From: Corynebacterium sp. MSK041
GTDB taxonomy: Bacteria; Actinomycetota; Actinomycetes; Mycobacteriales; Mycobacteriaceae
Reading direction: 5' to 3'
Length of the DNA stretch: 64,000 nucleotides
NCBI RefSeq assembly: GCF_030232265.1
Contig: NZ_JASPJK010000007.1
Span: 1 to 64,000 of the forward strand
Every line of letters starts with the position of its first letter. The first letter of the stretch is position 1. The translations under genes and the position numbers were made by a program. Of the stretch, positions 18,261 through 27,482 are shown piece by piece. Below the pieces are notes generated by a model. It was not told where the DNA came from. It did not search any database and worked only from the letters and a program-made list of their open reading frames with translations.

Positions 18261-18923
18261 ATGACCATTTCCACATACGTGGCGCTGGTGGGCATTTGGG
18301 TTGCCGCCATCGCCAGTCTTGGCCCGGACCTGGTGCAGATCATCCGCCTGGGTACTAAGTCCCGCGCGGTCGGTGTGGCCTGCGCCGTGGGCATCATGCT
18401 GGGCAATACCGTCTGGATCGCGGCGTCGCTTCTGGGCCTGAGCGCCCTGATCAAGGCGGTGCCAGAGGTGCTGGCGGTGCTGCAGCTCGTCGGCGGCATC
18501 TACCTGCTCTTCATGGGGGTGGGGGCCATACGTGCCGGCCTTTCAGCGCGGAAACTCCAGGTCGCCGAACCGGGCACCGAACAGGCCACCGCGCACGCAA
18601 ACAGCAAAGAACTCACCACCGCCCAAGCCCTGCGCATCGGGGTGTACACCAACCTGTCTAACCCCAAGGCGGTCCTGTTCTTCGGCGCCGTGTTCGCCCA
18701 GTTCATCACCCCGGGCATGGGGTGGGAGTGGATGCTGCTCATCCTGATCACGCTGGTGGTCATTGGGTTTGGGTGGTTTGTGGGGTTTGCGGTGCTCGTG
18801 GATAAGCTGGCTAGCTTTTTGGCGCGCTGGGGGCACGTGGTGGACCTGGTCACGGGCCTTGTCTTTGTGGCGTTGGCCGTGTGGATGCTTGTCGGCGCTT
18901 TCCAAGTAGTGTTAGGGGCATGA
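18261..18923 (+). CDS. LysE/RhtB-type amino acid exporter
   Basis: A 220-residue membrane protein with about six helices. The N-terminal ASLGPDLVQIIRLGTKSRAVG is the LysE-family signature, and NLSNPKAVLFFGAVFAQF is the second conserved block. It probably exports an amino acid or homoserine/threonine-like compound. The exact substrate is unknown. A short loop in the middle (SARKLQVAEPGTEQATAHAN) is poorly conserved. Its TGA overlaps the ATG of the YbjQ gene, so the two are coupled. Confidence 0.85.
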   Translation: MTISTYVALVGIWVAAIASLGPDLVQIIRLGTKSRAVGVACAVGIMLGNTVWIAASLLGLSALIKAVPEVLAVLQLVGGIYLLFMGVGAIRAGLSARKLQVAEPGTEQATAHANSKELTTAQALRIGVYTNLSNPKAVLFFGAVFAQFITPGMGWEWMLLILITLVVIGFGWFVGFAVLVDKLASFLARWGHVVDLVTGLVFVALAVWMLVGAFQVVLGA

Positions 18924-19240
18924 TTCTTACCACTACTCCGACCGTTGAAGGTCGCACGATTGTTGAGTACATGCGCATCGTCGGCGGTGAAACCATCACC
19001 GGCATGAACATGTTTAAGGATATTGGCGCGGGTTTCCGCAACTTGGTTGGTGGCCGTGCAAGCTCGTGGGAGGCGGAGCTTGTCGGCGCCCGCGACAGTG
19101 CGCTCAATGAGCTGTGGGAGCGCGCCCGCCAGATCGGCGCGGATGCCGTGGTCAGCGTTGAGTTGGACTACTCGCCGATGGGCGCGGACGGCTCGATGAT
19201 GCTCGTCGCCGCTACCGGCACCGCTGTCAGGCTGGGTTAA
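18920..19240 (+). CDS. YbjQ/UPF0145 family protein
   Basis: A 106-residue protein, the usual size of YbjQ. It has TTTPTVEGRTIVEYMRIVGG at the N-terminus and ADAVVSVELDYSPMGADGSM near the end. The family forms pentameric dodecin-like assemblies and is often labelled heavy-metal binding, without proven function. It is coupled by overlap both to the exporter before it (ATGA) and to the S4 gene after it (TAATG). Confidence 0.85.
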   Translation: MILTTTPTVEGRTIVEYMRIVGGETITGMNMFKDIGAGFRNLVGGRASSWEAELVGARDSALNELWERARQIGADAVVSVELDYSPMGADGSMMLVAATGTAVRLG

Positions 19241-19497
19241 TGGAGGTTGAGATCAGCGGCGGGAGCATTAAGCTCGGCCAGTTTCTGAAACTCGTGAACC
19301 TGGTGGAATCCGGTGGTCACGCCAAGGAAGTCATCGCCGACGGCCTCATCTATGTCAATGGTGAGCCCGCCTCATCGCGGGGCCAATCGCTTATCGACGG
19401 CGACGTCGTCTCCGTCCCCTCCACCGGCGACTCGGTGACCATCGTGGCCGATGGTATTAGCCCTGAAGAACGCTCTGTTGAACGGAGGAACCCCTAA
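19240..19497 (+). CDS. S4-domain RNA-binding protein (YbcJ-like)
   Basis: An 85-residue single S4 domain: IKLGQFLKLVNLVESGGHAK followed by GLIYVNGEPASSRGQSL is the alpha-L RNA-binding motif. YbcJ-like proteins bind RNA, and their target is not known. It overlaps the previous stop as TAATG and ends four bases before the VOC gene. Codons LIDGD contain a copy of the dispersed 11-mer (19389, complement strand). Confidence 0.85.
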   Translation: MEVEISGGSIKLGQFLKLVNLVESGGHAKEVIADGLIYVNGEPASSRGQSLIDGDVVSVPSTGDSVTIVADGISPEERSVERRNP

Positions 19498-19500
19498 ACC

Positions 19501-20304
19501 ATGCCTGCTTTTGAAGCCCAGCCGGGAATGCCCTACTGGATTGAATTGGCAACGACGGAGGCACGGAAGTCCTCCTACTTCTACTCCCGCATTTTTGGGT
19601 GGGAGATGGGGGACGCCGGTGACGCTGATGGCCCTGCCAGTGATTACCGCGTTGCCCGCCTGCAGGGGATGCCGGTGGCGGGCATGGTGGAACAGGACTC
19701 CATGCCGGATACGTGGATGACGTACTTCTACACCACCGACATCGCCCGGGATTCCGCGCGGGTGGCAGAACTCGGTGGGCGCGTGCTCTCTGAGCCGATG
19801 GAGGTATCCCTGGGAACCATGGCGTTGTGCGCGGATGTTGCCGGCGGCTGGTTCGGGTTGTTCCAGCCGGCGGGGGAAGAGGCGTTCGTGGCGGCGGGGG
19901 AGCCGGGGACGCCGGTGTGGTTCGAGTATGCGTCGACAAGCAATGTGCGCGCTGTCGCTGACTTTTATGGCGAGCTTTTTAGCTGGGACATTGTGGAAAA
20001 TGAGGGCTACCTGCTGATCATGCAGGATGGTGCTGCGTTTGCGGGTATGTGGGATGCCTCCGGGCAGATTCCGGCGGACGTGCCCAGTTTTTGGAGCTCC
20101 TACCTGGGCGTGACCAACATTGCGGAAGCGCGCATGAAGGTGCAGGAATTCGGTGGGGAGATCCTGCGTGGCCCGGAGAATTCCCCCTTCGGTCTGCTGC
20201 TCACCGTGGCTGATCCCAACGGCGCGGTGGTCACGCTGTGTGAGGTCGATGAGCCTGTGGATGAGGAAACTCTCGACGAAGCCGAGTCCATCCTGCACCT
20301 GTAG
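19501..20304 (+). CDS. VOC-family protein with two glyoxalase-like domains
   Basis: A 267-residue protein of two tandem vicinal-oxygen-chelate domains. Domain 1 is about residues 10-120 (PYWIELATTEARKSSYFYS; GWFGLFQPAG), and domain 2 about 135-255 (PVWFEYASTSNVRAVADFYG; NGAVVTLCEV). Such proteins are often annotated glyoxalase/bleomycin resistance or hydroxylase. Typical metal ligands His and Glu are incomplete here, so no reaction can be assigned. The acidic tail DEPVDEETLDEAE is unusual. It sits six bases before a secreted protein gene in the same run. Confidence 0.8.
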   Translation: MPAFEAQPGMPYWIELATTEARKSSYFYSRIFGWEMGDAGDADGPASDYRVARLQGMPVAGMVEQDSMPDTWMTYFYTTDIARDSARVAELGGRVLSEPMEVSLGTMALCADVAGGWFGLFQPAGEEAFVAAGEPGTPVWFEYASTSNVRAVADFYGELFSWDIVENEGYLLIMQDGAAFAGMWDASGQIPADVPSFWSSYLGVTNIAEARMKVQEFGGEILRGPENSPFGLLLTVADPNGAVVTLCEVDEPVDEETLDEAESILHL

Positions 20305-20310
20305 AAAACC

Positions 20311-21126
20311 ATGCGGGTGAAACGTGTGGCGGCGGTGGCCGCGTGTTTGTTGGTGGCGTTGGTGCCAGCACCAGCAGTGGCTCTTGACGTGCTGCCGGGT
20401 GATCCTGGCGAGCGCACCGACATGGCCGTGTACCACGATGGTGGTCGCTGGAGCGGCAGCCCCGGCGCCAAAGACCCCCGCCCGGCATTGTCCTTGGCCA
20501 AGCTGTACCTCGGCTACTGGATCCTCCACAACGGGAAAACGGAGGACAAGGGCAAGGTGTGGCGGATGGTCCGTGCCTCCTCTGATGGCCTGGCGGTGGA
20601 GTTGGACCGCAAGTACCCGAAGGCGATTGATGAGGTAGCTAAGGAGTTTGGTCTCACCTCCACGGTGAGCGCCGGCTACTGGGGGCGGTCGTCCACATCC
20701 CCGTACGACATGGCCAAATTCATCAACCTGGTCAAAGATGACCCGGTGGCCGAACCCATGATCCGCGCGATGGCCAACCACACGCTGTATGCGGAGGATG
20801 GGTTCGCGCAGGACTTTGGGACGGATCGGTTGAACGGGGTCATCGGTACCAAATTCGGCTGGTCCGATGACCGTTCAGGTGCGGTGGCGTCCGTGTCTTT
20901 CGGCCGGGATTTCGCCGTGGCAGCCATGACATACGGGGATGTGGACGACCACACCGAGGACGTCCTGGAGTGGATCGACCAGACGGAACAGAGCCGTCGC
21001 GTCTTCGGGCGCGCCGGGCAGGTTGCTGGTACCACTGGTGCCGCAGGGGAGATGCCGTGGTGGCTGGGCCCTCGCGGCCAGAAGCGCCCGGTGCCCACGC
21101 TGAGGCCCGTGGGCGCGAGCCGCTAG
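20311..21126 (+). CDS. Secreted SxxK serine hydrolase-like protein
   Basis: A 271-residue exported protein with a Sec signal peptide (MRVKRVAAVAACLLVALVPA, cut near AVA-LD). After the signal it shows an SxxK motif in PALSLAKLYLGY (SLAK) and a KTG-like GTKFGWSDDRSG toward the C-terminus, a layout of penicillin-binding/beta-lactamase-fold proteins. A canonical SxN is not clear. It may be a D-Ala-D-Ala carboxypeptidase-like wall enzyme, and family assignment is by motif only. It ends nine bases before the convergent hydrolase gene. Confidence 0.7.
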   Translation: MRVKRVAAVAACLLVALVPAPAVALDVLPGDPGERTDMAVYHDGGRWSGSPGAKDPRPALSLAKLYLGYWILHNGKTEDKGKVWRMVRASSDGLAVELDRKYPKAIDEVAKEFGLTSTVSAGYWGRSSTSPYDMAKFINLVKDDPVAEPMIRAMANHTLYAEDGFAQDFGTDRLNGVIGTKFGWSDDRSGAVASVSFGRDFAVAAMTYGDVDDHTEDVLEWIDQTEQSRRVFGRAGQVAGTTGAAGEMPWWLGPRGQKRPVPTLRPVGASR

Positions 21127-21135
21127 TCCACCCTG

Positions 21136-22161
21136 CTAATCCACACTGCGGAGGAATTCCGCGATGTCCCGCACCCGCCGGCGGTTCTCCGCTGGGGTAG
21201 CAATGCGGTGGGTGGAGTGGTATTCCGCCACCTGCACGGTGTCGCTGGCGTCGGAGATGTCCGGACGGGCAGCGATTTCGTCTTTGAGGGCGATCTGAAG
21301 AAGGGTCTTCGGCCACTCGGTGGGGAAGGGCACGGTGTGGCCCCCACGCAGATCCTCAGGCAGATTAGCCACGGAGTCCAGGTCGGGGAAGGTGAGCACG
21401 AGGGCGTCAACGTCCGCGGCAGCCAGCGCCGCTAACGCGCCACCGGAGCTGTAACCCCACAGTGTCACCGAGGCGGGTTCCTGGGCGCGCACGTAGCCGA
21501 TGGCCTTGCGCACACTGTCCAGGATTTCGTCCAGGTCCGCTTCGGGGGCCAGCGGGTGGTCCAGGTCCAGGATAGTGGTACCGGACAGTTCTGCCGCTGC
21601 AGCTACTTCCGGGCGCCACTGCAATTCCAGAGCTTGCCCGGATCCGCGCCACCAGCCACCGGAGTGGAGGGACACCGCCCACCGGCCGGTGGGGGCAGTG
21701 GGCACGAAGATGCGCGCCGGGATGTCCACCTGGCCGGGCAGATCCGGCAGATCAGACAAGGCCGGCAGTTCGCGGGTGGTGCGGATGTTCATGCCGTAGG
21801 CCACGCCCGGCATCGTGTGGTCCAAGCCGGAGCCCAGCATGAGCATCGCGGCGTGGGTGATGCGGTCTGGCAGGTTAGCCACGTAGCGGTCCGCATCACC
21901 AGGATCGCCGCTGCCGCCCTTCCACGGCGGGGTGAAGTCGGGCACCGGGTAGGTGGCATCCATGTAGCTGACTAGCTGCTCCAGCTGCTCCTCGGGCGGC
22001 AGAGTGCGTTCCACGCCGCCGACATTGAAGTCTTCATTGCCTTGGTCATTGAGGGGGTAGGCGGTGTTGGAGGGGCCCGCCGGGAGGTCTTCTACCGGTG
22101 GGGCCGGTTCCGGGATGTGGCGCATGCGCTCTTGGCTGGCGCGGTAGTCGGGGGTGTTCAT
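21136..22161 (-). CDS. Alpha/beta hydrolase (esterase-like)
   Basis: A 341-residue hydrolase. The oxyanion-hole motif appears as SLHSGGWWRGSG, followed by LDHPLAPEADLDE. The nucleophile elbow is WGYSSGGALAA, the acid is probably the Asp in IALKDEIAA, and the His lies in EYHSTHRIA. The first 90 residues are rich in Pro and Glu and have no signal peptide. The substrate is unknown. The gene starts two bases after the stop of the M13 peptidase gene, and its message is probably shared with it. Confidence 0.8.
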   Translation of the reverse strand: MNTPDYRASQERMRHIPEPAPPVEDLPAGPSNTAYPLNDQGNEDFNVGGVERTLPPEEQLEQLVSYMDATYPVPDFTPPWKGGSGDPGDADRYVANLPDRITHAAMLMLGSGLDHTMPGVAYGMNIRTTRELPALSDLPDLPGQVDIPARIFVPTAPTGRWAVSLHSGGWWRGSGQALELQWRPEVAAAAELSGTTILDLDHPLAPEADLDEILDSVRKAIGYVRAQEPASVTLWGYSSGGALAALAAADVDALVLTFPDLDSVANLPEDLRGGHTVPFPTEWPKTLLQIALKDEIAARPDISDASDTVQVAEYHSTHRIATPAENRRRVRDIAEFLRSVD

Positions 22162-22163
22162 GG

Positions 22164-24086
22164 CTACCAGATCACCACCCTGTCAGCCTCAGGCACGAGG
22201 GCTTCAGCCGATGGGAACGCCTCATAGAACTCGGCGATGTTGCCCGCCACGATGTTGCAGCGGAACTCCGCCGGCGAGTGCGGGTCAATGGCCAGGTACT
22301 GTGCGGCCATCTCCGGGCGGATGGCGGTGCGCCACACCCGTGCCCAGGCGAGGAAGAGGCGCTGCAGGCCGTCAAATTCCTGGCCGTCGACCTCCGCGGT
22401 CGCGCCGGGGGCGTGGAAGGTCTGCACCGGGCCGCGCGGGTCCAGGCCCTGCTCAGCGAGGTAGTTCTTGTACGCGATCACAGCGATGCCCAGCCCACCC
22501 AGGTCACCGATGTTCTCACCCAGCGTGAACTCACCATTGACACCACGGGATTCGCCGCGGCCTTCCAGCACGGTGGGCACTAGGCCGTCATACTGCTTGA
22601 CCAGCTTGGCGGTGAGCTCCTCAAACCGGGTGCGGTCCTCGTCGGTCCACCAGGAGTTGAGGTTCCCGTGGCCGTCGTAACGCGAGCCCTGATCGTCGAA
22701 GCCATGTCCGATCTCATGGCCGATAACAGCGCCGATGGCACCGAAGTTCTCCGCCGCATCCGCTGCCGGGTCGAAGAATGGCGGCTGCAGGATCGCGGCC
22801 GGGAAAGTGATGTCATTGACCACCGGATTGTAGAAGGCGTTGACGGTTTGCGGGGTGGCCACCCACTCGTTGCGGTCCGCCGGTTTGCCCACCTTGGACA
22901 CCTGGTAGTCATGCTCAAAAGCAGCACCCGCGCGCACGTTGGCCACCAGGTCACCGCCTTCGCGGGAAAACTCAAGGCCCTCATAGGAACGCCAGGTGTC
23001 GGGGTAGCCGATCTTCGCGTCGAACAGGCGCAGCTTCTCCAGTGCGCGCTCGCGCGTCTCCGGTGACATCCACGGCAGGGTGGAAATGCGCTGCTCATAG
23101 GCATCCACGAGGTAGTCCACGAGCTCGAGCATCTGCGCCTTGGAGTCAGCCGGGAAGTGCTTGTCCACGTACGCCTTGCCCAGGTCCTCACCCACGAGGG
23201 ATTCCGCTAGCGCCACGCCACGCTTCCAGCGGTCACGCTGCTCCGTCGCGCCGGAGAGCACGGTGCCATAGAACTCGAAATTCGCCGCACCCACATCCTC
23301 CGTCAGCACGCCCGCGCGGGAACGCAGAATGGCCCAGGTGGCCCAGAGTTTCCAATCGGTCAGCGGGACGCTGATAAGCAGCTCTGCAAGCTTTTCCACG
23401 AAGGACGGCATCATCACAATCACCCTCCCCTCCGGCAAACCGGAGGCTGTGAGGAGAGTCTGGATGATGTCGGGGAGTTCACCGAGCGTGGTCGGGTTGT
23501 AGGTTTTCAGCGAATCGCGCGAGGCGACGACGTCCCAGTGGTGGCTGGCGATCTGCGCCTCAAGGTCAACGATGCGCGACGCGGCATCGGCCGGACTGGC
23601 ACCAAAGAGGCGGTCTGCGTCGAGGAAACCGAGCATCCGCTCCACGTGCGCGCGGTAGGCGGCGAGCGTCTCAGCGTGGGCGGGCTCACGGTAGTACGCC
23701 TCATCCGGCAGGCCCAGGCCCGACTGGATGAGGTAAGGCACCGCGGTGTCCCCGAGGGAATCCTTCTCCACCCAGAAGGACAACGGCGCACCAACACCGG
23801 TGCGATCCAGCGCGCCGAAGGCGGCGGCGAGCTCGGTGGGGGAGGAGACGTCGATAAGCGTGAGATCCTCCTCGATGGGGCTCATTCCCGCGATGTTGAT
23901 CTCGTCGGTGTCCATGAAGGAGGCGTACAGGTCACTGCCACGGTCCGTGCCGTTTTCTAAGAGGGCGTGGACGTCTTCTTCCGCCTTGTCCCGCAGCGCG
24001 TGGAAGGTGCCATCCACACCGCGGTCAGACGGGATGACGTGACTGTCCAGCCACGGGCCGTTGACGGTTTGGTAGAGGTCTTTCAT
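22164..24086 (-). CDS. M13 family zinc metallopeptidase (PepO/neprilysin type)
   Basis: A 640-residue oligoendopeptidase with no signal peptide. It begins MKDLYQTVNGPWLDSHVIPSD as M13 enzymes do. The zinc site is HEIGHGFDDQGSRYDG, the third ligand lies in ENIGDLGG, and the substrate-binding block is NAFYNP upstream. The ATG follows AGAAGGAG. It is related to mycobacterial Zmp1. It lies 12 bases after emb in the same direction, so it is probably carried on the same transcript. It contains an 11-mer copy at 23849. Confidence 0.9.
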   Translation of the reverse strand: MKDLYQTVNGPWLDSHVIPSDRGVDGTFHALRDKAEEDVHALLENGTDRGSDLYASFMDTDEINIAGMSPIEEDLTLIDVSSPTELAAAFGALDRTGVGAPLSFWVEKDSLGDTAVPYLIQSGLGLPDEAYYREPAHAETLAAYRAHVERMLGFLDADRLFGASPADAASRIVDLEAQIASHHWDVVASRDSLKTYNPTTLGELPDIIQTLLTASGLPEGRVIVMMPSFVEKLAELLISVPLTDWKLWATWAILRSRAGVLTEDVGAANFEFYGTVLSGATEQRDRWKRGVALAESLVGEDLGKAYVDKHFPADSKAQMLELVDYLVDAYEQRISTLPWMSPETRERALEKLRLFDAKIGYPDTWRSYEGLEFSREGGDLVANVRAGAAFEHDYQVSKVGKPADRNEWVATPQTVNAFYNPVVNDITFPAAILQPPFFDPAADAAENFGAIGAVIGHEIGHGFDDQGSRYDGHGNLNSWWTDEDRTRFEELTAKLVKQYDGLVPTVLEGRGESRGVNGEFTLGENIGDLGGLGIAVIAYKNYLAEQGLDPRGPVQTFHAPGATAEVDGQEFDGLQRLFLAWARVWRTAIRPEMAAQYLAIDPHSPAEFRCNIVAGNIAEFYEAFPSAEALVPEADRVVIW

Positions 24087-24098
24087 ACTGTTCTCCTT

Positions 24099-27000
24099 CT
24101 ACTCTCTTGTCTTTTCGTACGGGTCGCGGATCTTCATGTCCGACGGGTGCCACACACCGGAGCGTGTCACCGTTTCATAGTCAATCTTCGCCAGCATCGG
24201 CTCCTCACCGCGCGAGTTGGTGCGCAGAACGTAGCGGTGCACGGAACCCCAGTCCCGGCCCCAGTCCCGGTCAAGGTAACCCGGGATCTCGTAGGCGGAG
24301 TTGACTGCCTCCGATGTTGCCAGAGCGCCGCCACCGAGGAAGTCCATGAAGTCAGACAGTTCCTCCTTACCAGGGGCGTCCGGGCTGATGCGGAACTGCG
24401 GGATCTCAGCCACGCCGGCGTAATGGTTGAAGGTGCGGTGGCAGGGGAACTGCAGCGCCACGGTCCAGTCCAGCAGACCGGGGGTGTCTTTGTCGAAGAC
24501 ATCGGTGAGGTGCTCCAGCTTCGGGTTGCGCAGCGGGGTCACGGCCATCCACTCGAACGGGTCGAGGTTGATGTCCTCGCCGACGAGGCGCACCACGTTG
24601 GCGGAATCCGGCAAGTCAGCGATGGGGTAGCGCAGGTTACGCCACTTGATGGCTGGGCCCGGATCGAACATCTCCAGCTCACCGATGTCGCTGACAGAAC
24701 CGTCCTCATTGCGGGTGCCGTACTGCAGGACGAGGGTTTGGCCCTTCTGTTTCACACCATTGATGTCGTGGTGGGAGATGCGGCCGGCGACGGAGGTGAC
24801 CAGCAGCGGCGCGTCCTCGGTGGCCTCGGGCAGCTCGTACCAGGAGGTCTTGAGTTCCGCGGTAGCCTGCGTGGATGCAGCGAAGCTGCCCAGCACTGGC
24901 ACGCGGTTGTAGTCCAGGTTGAACGGCAGGCGCACGGTGGAGCCGTTGATGCCCACTTGGTCTTCAGAGCGGTTGCCTTGCGTGGTGGTGCGGGAGGTCG
25001 ATTGCGCTTGCTCATCGTTCGGATCAGCGTTTGCATCATTGCTTGTCTGCGCTTCCTGCACCACCTGCGTCTGCCCCATCGACCCAATATTCGGCACACC
25101 CTTGCGCTCCGAGTTGATGAAGGCGGGGACACCACCCGGATGGAAACCACGGACAGTGCCCGATTCGAGGGAGCGGCCCAGGGGCACGCCATCGACCGGG
25201 GTGAGGAAAGAATCATTCGTATTGGTTTCCACCAACACGTCGCCGGAGAGCTGGCACGTGTCGCCCTTGAGGGAACGCAGGTTGCCCATGCCCACGGAGT
25301 AGGCCGGCGCCTGGGTAGCAAATGCCTTAACAAAGGTGAGGCAGGAGAACGTGACAACGAGGATGCAGGCCACGGCGATCGGTGCCTTCATTATCTGGCG
25401 CATGCGCAGCGAGGCCACTGAATCAGATTCTTTGTCCGACGCCTTCTCGCGCTTGTTGTGTGAGAAGGACTGGTAGATGCCCACCGCCACGATGATGAAA
25501 GTGATAGCCAGCAAGACAGAAGCGGCTTCGATCCGCTTGACCTGCACGCTCTTATCCCACCAGGGAACGCTGAAGGAGGAGATGTACCACCAGGCGTTCG
25601 CGCCGGCAAAGGACAGCGCCAGGATGAACGTGATTGCAGCCAGCGCGAAGGTCCGCGCACGAGCAGAGCGCGCCGTGATCTCCGACAGCGCCACCGCACC
25701 CAGGGCGGCAGCCGCACCGGCCAGGCCGGCGTAAATGCCAAAGTGGTGCGTCCACTTCGTCGGCGTGAACATGAGGAAGAACATGGACATGCCAAAGATG
25801 GCCAGCAGGCGCTGCGTGGGGGCCTTATTCGCGCCGGGCACAGCGTCCCAGCGGGTGAGTGCCCACAGCACCAAGCCCAGGCAGAACAGCAAGGTCAGCA
25901 TGGCAAAGCGGCGGGCCAAAGAACCGTCCGCGCCCGGCTCAAAGAGGTTGGCGTAGCGGACGAACTCGTGGTACCACTCCAGCGCCGGGCCGACGTAGGA
26001 GCGCACGGAAGTGGATTCCAGCACCGCGGCCAGAGTTTGGTCGTGGAAGACCGGCACCATTACGGCAAAACCAACGGCCAGGAACGGGGCCACCATGGAG
26101 GCCATCGGCGCGTAGACGCGGCGCTCGCTCACGATGCGCAGCACCTGCGGCAAGCACACGAGAAACACGCCCACAGCCGTCAGACCCGTCGGGCCACATG
26201 CCAGGGTGAACGCCGCGAAGATCGTACCCATCGCTGCCGGCAGCAGGCGGCGGGAGCTGATCGCCGATTCAAAGGACGCCCACGTAGCAATGGCACCCAG
26301 CGCGATAATCGGCTCCGGGCGCAGACCGTTGTCATACGGCAGCCAGAACGCCAGGAACATGAACGCCGCCGTCCAGTAGGCCACGCGGCGGGTAGCAATT
26401 TTTTCACCCAGGCGCGGCAGGATCTCGCGGGACAGAATCCACCAGATGCAGATGCCGGCGATGAGCGTTGGCAGACGCATCCACGCCGAGGCTGTACTCA
26501 CCTTGGCCAGCAGCGACAGCACGTCGTAGAACGGCGAGCCAAACGGCGCTTCCGGCACGCCGTACCAGCGGTAGTAGTTGGCCATGTAGTCCGAGTCATT
26601 GGCCACCCGCGCCATGGTGAGCAGGAAGCCATCATCAGACGTATTAGCGCCGAAGATATGCCAGAAACCAAGAACGCCCAGCACAACACCATCGAGTGGC
26701 TTGAAGGTCTTCCACTCCGGGCGCAGCAGAGGTAGGCGGCGGCCATCACGCAGATCCAGCTTTGCCAGTGCCCACAGCGCCACCAGGCCAGACAGGCTAC
26801 CCAGGATCATCGCCGCCCACTTGATGGTGGACGGGGAGGAGGTGAAGCGGGAGTTGATGTCAACGTGGGCGGTCAAGCCAGCGTCGATAAGCTCCCGTGC
26901 CTTCTCCCCAGAAAGCTCGGTGTAAATACCGGTGACCTGCGGGCGCATGTCATCTGCAATCTTGGTGTCGTACTTGGTGCCCGGCGCGTCAACGCGCACC

Positions 27001-27482
27001 ATGTCACCATCGACCGTGATGCGCAGCGAGCCATCACGCATCTGCGCAACCTGCCCCGCATCCAGTTCAAAGATCACCTCATTGAGCGTGGACACGTTAA
27101 TCCCGCCATCCTCCGGGGCGTTTACAAACAAGCCACGGTCCAGCGCTTCCGTGGAATCCTCCGGCAGCGTGGACAACACCGTGGTCTGTCCCGGATTCAT
27201 CGCCTCTACCGCCGCCAATGGGACGGTGATGTCCAGCTTCTCCGGCGCCAAAGAAATCAACGGCGCATTCACTGACGTGAGATTCTCATCCTGCGGCCAA
27301 TTGAAAGAAGACTGCACCTGCTTCACCGGTAAAAACGGCAAAGCAAAGAAGAAGAGGAAGGCTAACAACCCCGACACCAGCGCGGTGAGCGGAATCCACT
27401 TCTGCGTGGAATGGGGCTGACGGGTTTGGTTCACATTCTTATTCATCTGTGTATGTTTCTGCGTACTGTTTTGCCTACTCAT
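24099..27482 (-). CDS. emb: Arabinosyltransferase Emb (GT53)
   Basis: A membrane arabinosyltransferase of 1127 residues that extends the arabinan of arabinogalactan using decaprenyl-phosphoryl arabinose, the target of ethambutol. It has the N-terminal helix and loop, about 12-13 transmembrane segments, the GT-C signature GANTSDDGFLLTMARVAND and the proline-type motif, and a large extracytoplasmic C-terminal carbohydrate-binding part. Corynebacteria have one emb where mycobacteria have embC, embA and embB. It overlaps aftA by four bases, and 11-mer copies lie at 26882 and, in aftA, at 28172. Confidence 0.95.
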   Translation of the reverse strand: MSRQNSTQKHTQMNKNVNQTRQPHSTQKWIPLTALVSGLLAFLFFFALPFLPVKQVQSSFNWPQDENLTSVNAPLISLAPEKLDITVPLAAVEAMNPGQTTVLSTLPEDSTEALDRGLFVNAPEDGGINVSTLNEVIFELDAGQVAQMRDGSLRITVDGDMVRVDAPGTKYDTKIADDMRPQVTGIYTELSGEKARELIDAGLTAHVDINSRFTSSPSTIKWAAMILGSLSGLVALWALAKLDLRDGRRLPLLRPEWKTFKPLDGVVLGVLGFWHIFGANTSDDGFLLTMARVANDSDYMANYYRWYGVPEAPFGSPFYDVLSLLAKVSTASAWMRLPTLIAGICIWWILSREILPRLGEKIATRRVAYWTAAFMFLAFWLPYDNGLRPEPIIALGAIATWASFESAISSRRLLPAAMGTIFAAFTLACGPTGLTAVGVFLVCLPQVLRIVSERRVYAPMASMVAPFLAVGFAVMVPVFHDQTLAAVLESTSVRSYVGPALEWYHEFVRYANLFEPGADGSLARRFAMLTLLFCLGLVLWALTRWDAVPGANKAPTQRLLAIFGMSMFFLMFTPTKWTHHFGIYAGLAGAAAALGAVALSEITARSARARTFALAAITFILALSFAGANAWWYISSFSVPWWDKSVQVKRIEAASVLLAITFIIVAVGIYQSFSHNKREKASDKESDSVASLRMRQIMKAPIAVACILVVTFSCLTFVKAFATQAPAYSVGMGNLRSLKGDTCQLSGDVLVETNTNDSFLTPVDGVPLGRSLESGTVRGFHPGGVPAFINSERKGVPNIGSMGQTQVVQEAQTSNDANADPNDEQAQSTSRTTTQGNRSEDQVGINGSTVRLPFNLDYNRVPVLGSFAASTQATAELKTSWYELPEATEDAPLLVTSVAGRISHHDINGVKQKGQTLVLQYGTRNEDGSVSDIGELEMFDPGPAIKWRNLRYPIADLPDSANVVRLVGEDINLDPFEWMAVTPLRNPKLEHLTDVFDKDTPGLLDWTVALQFPCHRTFNHYAGVAEIPQFRISPDAPGKEELSDFMDFLGGGALATSEAVNSAYEIPGYLDRDWGRDWGSVHRYVLRTNSRGEEPMLAKIDYETVTRSGVWHPSDMKIRDPYEKTRE